Origin: Candidatus Poribacteria bacterium
Lineage (GTDB): Bacteria; Poribacteria; WGA-4E; WGA-3G
Direction: 5' to 3'
DNA: 11,795 bases
NCBI GenBank assembly: GCA_028818995.1
Contig: JAPPMR010000315.1
Span: 1 to 11,795, forward strand
In this document: piece by piece, positions 6,364-11,795 of the stretch
How positions within the stretch are numbered: the stretch's first letter is position 1
Layout: every line of letters starts with the position of its first letter
Translations under genes and position numbers: made by a program
The notes under the pieces: model-generated
Seen by the model: the letters and a program-made list of their open reading frames with translations, nothing else
The model's database searches: none
Told to the model about the DNA's origin: nothing

Positions 6364-7341
6364 CTACATAGAAGATAAAATTGACAAAACCTGTTCATGT
6401 AACGATCCGTTGGTTGCTACAACACCACGGTTTTCGGTCATGCGTCTGCCGCTAAGAAAACGCAGTGATTTTCCATTGGCATCTGTTACTTTTCCGCCAG
6501 CCTCTTCAACGACAATTAACCCTGCCGCGTGGTCCCAAATGCACTCACGATAGTCAGGATACGCAGGGTTAGGGAGACGAATATAGAGAGACGCTTCACC
6601 ACGTGCGACAATTCCATATTTTGCTTGGCTGTCTATTTGAAGTGGCGGTTTGTTAAGTCCTAATTCTTTTGCAATTTTAATATGTGTATTGCTGTCACCA
6701 TGTGTGGATTCAAAACTCTCTGCTAACCGAGATGCGTTTTCAGAAACGTGTGCTGTTTTTAAAAGTTCACCGTTTGTTGTGTAGATAGTTGTGCCTTCAC
6801 CCCGAACAGCAACAAAGAGACATCCGCGTTCAGGGTTAGGAACGTCCAATTGATGTGGCAAATTCGGACATCCCAAAACACCAAGTTGAACTTCACCCTC
6901 AACAATCCATGCTAATGCAATGGCGTACTGATCGTTCCGAAGGAATCCCTTTGTGCCATCGATCGGGTCAAGTGTCCAAAAGCTATTACTAATTTCACCA
7001 CTTCCTTTGTCAATCCATTCACAAATATTTTTTGTAGAGATAACTTTTTGCTTCTGTGTGTCCTCCATTGCAAAACGTCTAACATATTCAGTGACACGTT
7101 CCAATAGCGTAGGATTCTGTTTCAGAGATTGTGCATCTTCTTCAGCAACAATAATATCTTCAGGGAAAGCGTCGCCGATAGCATTGCATATCAATGCTTG
7201 GGAGCCGAAATCGGCTACGGTTACCGGACTACGGTCGCTTTTTTGAATGGCATCCGTTGATACCATCTCATCCTGAACTTGTTGGCAAAGTTTGCCTGCT
7301 TTTAGCACGGCATTTATTGCGATCTGTTTTCTGGAATTCAT
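6364..7341 (-). CDS. 3'(2'),5'-bisphosphate nucleotidase, HAL2 type
   Basis: This 325-residue inositol-monophosphatase-fold enzyme would hydrolyse 3'-phosphoadenosine 5'-phosphate to AMP, clearing the by-product of PAPS-dependent sulfate metabolism. Metal-site motifs are DRSPVTVADFGSQAL (36-50, D44), VAEED (65-69, E67/E68), WTLDPIDGTKGFLR (122-135, D125 and D128) and IWDHAAG (268-274, D270). DSQAKYG (237-243) and the long WTLDPIDGTKGFLR form are typical of the HAL2/SAL1 branch rather than plain inositol monophosphatases or short CysQ. The start has no Shine-Dalgarno, but the N-terminus aligns with the family by eye. Upstream, MITE-like copy B begins 20 bases before the ATG and must lie in the leader or promoter; copy A lies 67 bases after the stop. 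Confidence 0.93.
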   Translation of the reverse strand: MNSRKQIAINAVLKAGKLCQQVQDEMVSTDAIQKSDRSPVTVADFGSQALICNAIGDAFPEDIIVAEEDAQSLKQNPTLLERVTEYVRRFAMEDTQKQKVISTKNICEWIDKGSGEISNSFWTLDPIDGTKGFLRNDQYAIALAWIVEGEVQLGVLGCPNLPHQLDVPNPERGCLFVAVRGEGTTIYTTNGELLKTAHVSENASRLAESFESTHGDSNTHIKIAKELGLNKPPLQIDSQAKYGIVARGEASLYIRLPNPAYPDYRECIWDHAAGLIVVEEAGGKVTDANGKSLRFLSGRRMTENRGVVATNGSLHEQVLSILSSM

Positions 7342-7360
7342 ATTTTGTTACGGCACGCGG

Positions 7361-7475
7361 ATGAAGATTAATTTTTAATTTCGGTAATTTCCAGTTTTCT
7401 CCAGGCCCGGTAGGTGCGGTTTCTAACCGCACCGGATTTCGCCAATAAATTACCCAATTTATTTTTAATCTTCAT
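7361..7475 (+). mobile_element. MITE-like element, copy B (115 bp)
   Basis: Terminal repeats ATGAAGATTAA (7361-7371) and TTAATCTTCAT (7465-7475) are perfect complements, and similarity runs inward to GGTAATTT. The central hairpin GGTGCGGTT-TCT-AACCGCACC is at 7413-7433. It has the same orientation as copy A but diverged arms. It is flanked by GGCACGC (7352-7358) and GCGTGCC (7478-7484), a complementary pair different from that around copy A. It lies between the glycosylase stop and the nucleotidase start and may supply promoter sequence to the latter. Confidence 0.82.
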
Positions 7476-7492
7476 AAGCGTGCCTACTACAT

Positions 7493-8134
7493 TTAAAAGA
7501 GTGTTGATTTTGGAATATCTTTAGCTTCGTGTAGTTTCCGTTTCGCTTCGCTAATATCGTTAATAATGATGGCACGTAAAGTGGTAAAATTCTCACCTTC
7601 CTGTCGGAGGACATACGCTGGATTAAACGTTGCCATAGCAAAAGGCGCATAACGATTTTCTGTAAACCATACACCGCGTTCCTCGGTAATCCGGAAGCGT
7701 GGACTAAGGAGTGTTTTAGCAGCGGGTGCTCCTAAACATAAAATCACCGAAGGTTGAATCAAGGTTAGTTCGTTATCAAGCCATTTTGAACATGCTTTTA
7801 TTTCAATTGACTTTGGCGGACGGTTTTTCAACTCCCCATCTTTCAATCCCACTGCCCGACATTTAATGATGTTTGTTAACCAGATGTCACTACGCGTTAA
7901 TCCACTGGCGACAAGCACTTCATCTAACATGTTGCCAGCGGGACCAGAGAACGGAAATCCGGTATGATTATCGGCTGCAGAAGGACCTTCACCAACAAGA
8001 ACTAATTTCGCGTTGACATTTCCACTACCACAGACGACATTAACTCGGGTTTTTGCCAGATCACAATCCGTACAAACACTGGTCCGCTTTTTGAGACGTT
8101 GCATCTGTGTGTGGCGAGTCGAGAAATTTTCCAT
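7493..8134 (-). CDS. 4Fe-4S uracil-DNA glycosylase (family 4/5-like)
   Basis: The 213-residue protein excises uracil from deaminated DNA as the first step of base-excision repair (family knowledge). The iron-sulfur cluster cysteines are visible: C21-x2-C24 (CTDCDL), C92 (KCRAV) and C115 (KACSKWL). Motif 1 is VGEGPSAADNHTGFPFSGPA (47-66), matching GE(A/G)Pg...GxPFxGxAG. Other family pieces are TNIIKCR (87-93), NRPP (104-107) and ILCLGAPAAKTLL (131-143). Motif 2 reads FNPAYVLRQ (170-178): the usual His of HPaxLLR is Asn171, which could change activity or specificity. The start ATG has only a weak GAG upstream. It follows the GH36-like gene by 45 bases and may be cotranscribed with it. Confidence 0.88.
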   Translation of the reverse strand: MENFSTRHTQMQRLKKRTSVCTDCDLAKTRVNVVCGSGNVNAKLVLVGEGPSAADNHTGFPFSGPAGNMLDEVLVASGLTRSDIWLTNIIKCRAVGLKDGELKNRPPKSIEIKACSKWLDNELTLIQPSVILCLGAPAAKTLLSPRFRITEERGVWFTENRYAPFAMATFNPAYVLRQEGENFTTLRAIIINDISEAKRKLHEAKDIPKSTLF

Positions 8135-8140
8135 AACTCA

Positions 8141-8163
8141 GCGTGCACAGTTAGAAGCACCTA
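8141..8163 (-). repeat. Possible decayed GTAGG-type hairpin
   Basis: On the minus strand TAGGTGC, TTCTAAC and GTGCACGC follow each other, recalling the GTAGGTGCGG-TTTCTAA-CCGCACC module at the centre of the MITE-like elements, but the stem no longer pairs well. It occupies the short gap between the GH36-like stop and the glycosylase start. Confidence 0.25.
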
Positions 8164-8179
8164 TGTGGAATATTATATA

Positions 8180-10792
8180 TCAAGTTTTCTGAGAACCATC
8201 TGAAGTTTTTGTAAATTGGATACTGGCATGGATCAGAGACTCGGTTGCTCCAAAAGTCAACTGATAAATCGGTTTGTCCCAACTGTATTGATAATCACTT
8301 CCGTAAGCAGATACACCTGTCGGCATATAGCCATCTGGCACGTGAATGAAAAATGTACCCCGTGTTTGCCGAGGCGGTTGACATATAAGAAGATAACTTT
8401 GGCTGTGGCTATCCCATCCTGCTGACAAGACCTCAACACTGCCTTGGGTATAATGCATGTCTGTGGAAAGTAGTTGGGGTACTTGCTGTTCTTCACGTAA
8501 GCAGAGCAATTTGGCTGTACGCGGTGCAATGTTCATCAAAGTGACATTCTTTGAAACAACGCCTAAGTATTGCTGCATCCAAAAATCGTGGACAAGATAA
8601 TCTTTTTCAGGATTAAGATCAATTGCATTTAAATTCAGATAGATATCGTCTTGATGGTCTTTCCAATTGAATATGCCGACAAGATTCCAAGATTCGCGTT
8701 GTGTTTTAACCGGCAAGTGCCAAATTTGTGGAAAAGGTTCATCATATCGGTCAATAGGGGTGGCTGCTTCTCCAGAAAGTGGAAACAACTTCGCTACTAA
8801 TTCAGCACGGGATATAGAAAAGGTTGTTGGGCTATTCGCACATGAAACTGTAGCACCACTCAATGCAGCAGCGGTGATTTCAACGATTGCCTCATTTATA
8901 GGACGAGGTTCATCAACGACTAAATCTCCATACGCGTGATCCCATATTGTCTTATGTGCGTTAAGGTGTCCTGCATATCGGCTAACCCGTTGCTTTGTCC
9001 CATTTTGCTGATGCCATGCGTCACTGTTATCTACATACTTCTGGCGCAGTAACGGATAATTAAGAGAAAATTTTCCGATACCGACACACTCAATTACGTT
9101 ATAACCAGCAAGAATCACCTTGCTTTTAACAGCCTCAACTGCTTCTGTAAGTAAACGAACGGCTAAGCGGTACAATTCTGCTGAAGTCAAGGAACTATCA
9201 TGCCACGTCACATTCGGTGCAATGGACATCATGCCACTTGTATAACTTGACAAATCTGCTTTAATTAACTCGTATCCCCATTCATCTACTAACTGTTTAA
9301 TAACTTTCTTGACGTGTGCCTGTGTTTGTGGATGTGATACATCTAATATGGCAAGAGGCACTCCTCTACCTGGGAGATGAACTTCTACGAGGTCATTGAA
9401 AACACCAGTTTGTGGTTCACCATCTTCTGATGGTGTTTTTTCTCTGTTTATAGACCGCAAACACACTTCAGGATGCTTTTGAATTAATTCAGAATTCGGT
9501 TCAATACTAAATGGGTCTATACAGATACCTGCTTTAAACCCATTTGCGTGAATTTGCTCAACCACGGAGGTCATACCTCCAGGGAAACGATCCCGATTTA
9601 TTGATAAATTCCCTGGACTTTCTTGCCATCCTGATTCCAGTTGAATGTAGTCTATTCCACCAGTGAGTGAAGGTTTAAACAATGGATTTTTGGCTATTGA
9701 TCGAGTTTGTTCAACAATAGCATCTGCACCCATATCCTCTTGAATGTTTTCTGAAGACAAACTCCATCCGGAAAAAGTTTTCTGATCAATAGGATTTGTC
9801 AATCCTTTATTGTCGGAGATGTTTTCTGATGAAGCTGTAAGTGTTTGCGCGCCATTTTCAGCAGCGAGGCGTTCTGTGTAACGCGTATAAGATGCGGATA
9901 CGTCTTCTGAAAAATCAAGATAACCAATCTCTGATGTGACCTCTTCACCCGTTTGACATTCTTTATTTTCACAGTCATGGTAAAGAGCCCAAGTTGTTAA
10001 ACCTTGTGGAGACTTCCGTTTTTTGACTTGGTAGCCAATTTGCATGCGAGGCCACCATTTGTTTGTGGTGATAAACCCGAACACGAACGATCCTTTGCTA
10101 TCAGTATCGTGTAAGATGCCATCTTGACAAGGTTGTGAAGAGTTATCCTGTTTTAAATTGAATCCGTCATAGATTTTTCGATGGGTCCCTTGCGTAAGGG
10201 CAATCGGGGGCGTCTTTAAAAGAAGGTGATATTGCGATGGGTGTCCACCTAATTGGATTCCACCATGCTGTGCTGAAATATCAATAAGGGTGATATTTTT
10301 TAAGCAAATTGGTGTTTGGTTTAAGTTTTCAACACCAGCTTTTAATAAAATATAAGGGTGATCAGTGTAGCAGGTAAGGTAGGTATGTATACGTATACCG
10401 GTTCCGTCAGGTGTCCCATCTTTTTCAACCGGAGAATCTTTTGATGACTGTTGCGAATCGTTTAGATTACTGTCCGAACTGCCAACAGTGTCCTTCAAAC
10501 GCAGTTCATTGGTAATTGCGGTTTCATAAGAAAACCGTAGCGTTTGATACGCCCCAAACGAATCTGTTTTCAAAGGTTCAGTATGAAATTCCCGAAACCC
10601 AGCATCCAAGGTTTTCAACGTCGTGTCATCTTTCAATCCTATCTGTGTAAATGCGTTCTTAATAATCGTCTTGCCGTTTTTATTGCTATAATTCCATGTT
10701 CCTTTTGATAAATTAAATTCAATTTGGTATTTTTGATGATCAATCACGACGAGTGTTCCACGCCGCGAAATGGCTAGGTCCTCAAGTTTCAT
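8180..10792 (-). CDS. GH36-like alpha-galactosidase (clan GH-D)
   Basis: The 870-residue protein has a predicted layout of N-terminal beta-sandwich (about 1-310), TIM barrel (about 340-680) and C-terminal beta domain (about 690-865). Barrel signatures are FSGWSL (340-345), GGIDYIQLESGWQ (378-390), GFKAGICIDPFSIEPNSEL (418-436) and YELIKADL (507-514), where D512 is the likely nucleophile (KxD). The acid/base Asp is less clear; D588 or D591 in KYVDNSDAW (585-593) are candidates. It should release terminal alpha-linked galactose, or act on a related alpha-glycoside. It is longer than typical GH36 enzymes; Ser/Asn/Asp-rich stretches at about 104-130 and 320-336 account for part of this. No signal peptide is seen, so it probably acts in the cytoplasm. 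AAGGA (10801-10805) lies 8 bases before the ATG. The glycosylase gene follows. Confidence 0.87.
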   Translation of the reverse strand: MKLEDLAISRRGTLVVIDHQKYQIEFNLSKGTWNYSNKNGKTIIKNAFTQIGLKDDTTLKTLDAGFREFHTEPLKTDSFGAYQTLRFSYETAITNELRLKDTVGSSDSNLNDSQQSSKDSPVEKDGTPDGTGIRIHTYLTCYTDHPYILLKAGVENLNQTPICLKNITLIDISAQHGGIQLGGHPSQYHLLLKTPPIALTQGTHRKIYDGFNLKQDNSSQPCQDGILHDTDSKGSFVFGFITTNKWWPRMQIGYQVKKRKSPQGLTTWALYHDCENKECQTGEEVTSEIGYLDFSEDVSASYTRYTERLAAENGAQTLTASSENISDNKGLTNPIDQKTFSGWSLSSENIQEDMGADAIVEQTRSIAKNPLFKPSLTGGIDYIQLESGWQESPGNLSINRDRFPGGMTSVVEQIHANGFKAGICIDPFSIEPNSELIQKHPEVCLRSINREKTPSEDGEPQTGVFNDLVEVHLPGRGVPLAILDVSHPQTQAHVKKVIKQLVDEWGYELIKADLSSYTSGMMSIAPNVTWHDSSLTSAELYRLAVRLLTEAVEAVKSKVILAGYNVIECVGIGKFSLNYPLLRQKYVDNSDAWHQQNGTKQRVSRYAGHLNAHKTIWDHAYGDLVVDEPRPINEAIVEITAAALSGATVSCANSPTTFSISRAELVAKLFPLSGEAATPIDRYDEPFPQIWHLPVKTQRESWNLVGIFNWKDHQDDIYLNLNAIDLNPEKDYLVHDFWMQQYLGVVSKNVTLMNIAPRTAKLLCLREEQQVPQLLSTDMHYTQGSVEVLSAGWDSHSQSYLLICQPPRQTRGTFFIHVPDGYMPTGVSAYGSDYQYSWDKPIYQLTFGATESLIHASIQFTKTSDGSQKT

Positions 10793-10869
10793 GCACGTTT
10801 TCCTTTTCCAAGCAAGTAAACACGACTTTAAATATGGACTATTTATGGTAACGAGTTGTGCTAAATAAC

Positions 10870-10899
10870 TTTATGTAAAATATCGTTTCACATAAACAA
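10870..10899 (-). promoter_or_regulatory. Putative promoter and overlapping inverted repeat of the GH36-like gene
   Basis: On the minus strand TTGTTT (10899-10894) and TACATA (10877-10872) are 16 bases apart, a plausible sigma70 promoter. A 7-bp inverted repeat, TTTATGT (10870-10876) and ACATAAA (10890-10896), overlaps both boxes with half-sites 20 bases apart, as an operator would. The AT-rich context makes chance likely. Confidence 0.3.
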
Positions 10900-10939
10900 G
10901 GCGTTTTGTCCGTGTTTCCTATTGGTTGATATGCTCTTT

Positions 10940-10966
10940 AGTCCCGTAGGGACGATATGTTTATAG
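10940..10966 (-). repeat. CTATA-type hairpin unit, copy 4
   Basis: Minus strand: CTATAAACATATC, stem GTCCC, loop TAC, stem GGGAC, T. It is the first of a tandem pair: 33 bases (10931-10963) recur exactly at 10980-11012, a 49-base period. Leader and layout match the units at 5899 and 6068 with a different paired stem. Confidence 0.78.
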
Positions 10967-10988
10967 AAAACACAAACAAATGCTCTTT

Positions 10989-11015
10989 AGTCCCGTAGGG
11001 ACGATATGTTTAAGC
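10989..11015 (-). repeat. CTATA-type hairpin unit, copy 5
   Basis: This is the second unit of the 49-base tandem pair; stem and loop (GTCCC, TAC, GGGAC on the minus strand) are identical to copy 4, but the leader start has diverged (GCTTAAACAT in place of CTATAAACAT). It lies about 90 bases downstream of the rsmD stop. Confidence 0.75.
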
Positions 11016-11102
11016 ACAAAACTCAAAATCCGTGAAAACAACAAAACAATTAGTTAACTGGCACAAGTCGTTTAATATAATTCCATGCAGAATACATCGG
11101 AC

Positions 11103-11663
11103 CTACAGATAACGGTAGAAACTTAAGCATGTGTCTCCGTAATGCTTTTGTCTATCACATGTTAATTGTCCAAACTTGGATGGTAGGATGTTATTTTTCC
11201 AATGTTCTACCAGAAGTATTCCTGTAGATTCAAGTATGCATGTGTCTGAAATGTGTGAAAGGCATTTATCGTAAAGTTCTGCATCGTAAGGCGGATCAAA
11301 ATAAATAAGTTCAAACGCCTCTGACCGTGTGTGCAGCATTGTAATCCCTTTTGAAACATCTGATCGAATCAACTGAACCTGTGGATCGTTGGTATCGTAA
11401 CCACATGCTTGGAGATTCTGTTCAATCAATCTAAAACACTTCAGGTTCTGTTCCAAAAAGGTTACCTGTTCCGCTCCACGACTGAGTGCCTCAATACCGA
11501 TATTGCCCGTGCCTGCACATAAGTCAAGAAATCTCGCATTAATCACTTTTTTGTTTAAAATGCTAAAAGCAGACTCTTTAACCCTATCAGTTGTGGGCCG
11601 GACAGTCATGTTTTTGAATGTAGTCAAGTGCCTGCTCTTAAATTTGCCTGCGATAATTCGCAT
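11103..11663 (-). CDS. rsmD: 16S rRNA (guanine-966-N2)-methyltransferase RsmD
   Basis: The 186-residue protein methylates N2 of G966 in 16S rRNA during 30S assembly (family knowledge). It begins with the canonical MRIIAGKFKSR; the longer open frame to 11747 is not used because this is the family N-terminus and AGGTG lies 5 bases before the ATG at 11661-11663. Other motifs are VRPTTDRVKESAFSIL (21-36), FLDLCAGTGNIGIEALSRGA (45-64, SAM binding), TFLEQN (68-73) and the catalytic DPPY (123-126) that marks N6/N2 exocyclic-amino methyltransferases. Length is normal for the family. It is on the same strand as the GH36-like gene but 310 bases upstream of it, so probably a separate transcript. Confidence 0.95.
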   Translation of the reverse strand: MRIIAGKFKSRHLTTFKNMTVRPTTDRVKESAFSILNKKVINARFLDLCAGTGNIGIEALSRGAEQVTFLEQNLKCFRLIEQNLQACGYDTNDPQVQLIRSDVSKGITMLHTRSEAFELIYFDPPYDAELYDKCLSHISDTCILESTGILLVEHWKNNILPSKFGQLTCDRQKHYGDTCLSFYRYL

Positions 11664-11769
11664 TAAAACACCTATGTGAGAATCTACAATCTGATTGTTC
11701 CAAACGGCAAATTTTGCTAACAGACACCTAACTAATACAATAGACATTATAATGATTTAATTTGAATTA

Positions 11770-11793
11770 AGGTTTACCGAGCGTCTCGGACCT
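11770..11793. repeat. CCGAG/CTCGG hairpin at the right edge
   Basis: CCGAG (11777-11781), loop CGT, CTCGG (11785-11789); outside it AGGT (11770-11773) can pair with ACCT (11790-11793) with a TTA bulge. The three-base loop resembles the CTATA-type units, but no leader is visible and the element may continue outside the window. The rest of 11664-11769 shows nothing else recognisable. Confidence 0.5.
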
Positions 11794-11795
11794 CT

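Larger units (their letters stand above)
10793..11102. other. Gene-free gap with promoter region and tandem hairpins
   Basis: These 310 bases separate rsmD from the GH36-like gene. The half nearer the GH36-like gene holds its Shine-Dalgarno, a putative promoter and an inverted repeat; the half nearer rsmD holds two tandem hairpin units. I see no gene on either strand. Confidence 0.75.

Noticed and set aside
10931..11012. Two identical 33-base repeats 49 bases apart as a CRISPR array
   Set aside because: Only two units, the inter-unit sequence is just 16 bases, no cas genes are near, and the unit belongs to a dispersed hairpin family with members elsewhere in the window.
8158..11680. Shared CACCTATGTG upstream of the glycosylase and rsmD starts (8158-8167 and 11669-11678) as a regulatory motif
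   Set aside because: Only ten bases shared, and at different distances from the two starts (about 24 and 6 bases); chance is the simpler explanation.
11664..11747. Upstream extension of rsmD by 28 residues
   Set aside because: The family N-terminus MRIIAGKFKSR starts at 11663 with a Shine-Dalgarno-like AGGTG; the extension has no family similarity.

Overview
The window reads as ordinary chromosomal DNA of a moderately AT-rich, uncultured-type bacterium. The gene set (a PL22-type oligogalacturonate lyase, a Gfo/Idh/MocA oxidoreductase, a zinc-type MDR dehydrogenase and a GH36-like alpha-galactosidase) and the density of short palindromic repeats between genes suggest Candidatus Poribacteria or a similar marine, polysaccharide-scavenging lineage. 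This assignment is inference; there is no rRNA or tRNA gene here to settle it.

Layout. 1-803, minus strand: a seven-beta-strand methyltransferase cut by the left edge, overlapped at its start by a small Cys-rich ORF that carries a palindromic repeat in frame. 917-2044, plus strand: PL22-like lyase, convergent with a membrane-anchored TPR protein (2087-2773, minus). 2774-2978: divergent intergenic region holding a head-to-head pair of hairpin repeats. 2979-4028, plus strand: Gfo/Idh/MocA oxidoreductase, convergent with a minus-strand pair, MDR dehydrogenase (4800-5765) then a winged-helix/GIY-YIG (T5orf172-like) protein (4089-4772). 5766-6363: a 598-base gene-free stretch packed with palindromes. 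6364-7341, minus: HAL2-type 3'(2'),5'-bisphosphate nucleotidase, bracketed by two direct copies of a MITE-like element. 7493-8134 and 8180-10792, minus: a 4Fe-4S uracil-DNA glycosylase and the GH36-like enzyme. 10793-11102: a gap with two tandem hairpin units. 11103-11663, minus: rsmD. 11664-11795: upstream sequence with one hairpin at the edge.

The sugar genes fit a theme of pectin/uronate and alpha-galactoside use: the lyase would yield unsaturated uronate sugars, the two NAD(P)-dependent dehydrogenases act on sugar or polyol hydroxyls, and the galactosidase trims alpha-galactosides. They do not form one operon and no transporter is present, so a shared pathway is only suggested. The nucleotidase, glycosylase and RsmD are housekeeping genes.

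The most unusual content is non-coding. Several families of short hairpins are present whose flanks and loops are conserved while the two stem arms change together. Two copies of a 114-115 bp terminal-inverted-repeat element each sit exactly in the loop of such a hairpin; removing the element restores an intact hairpin. This points to a nested system of structure-recognised mobile palindromes.
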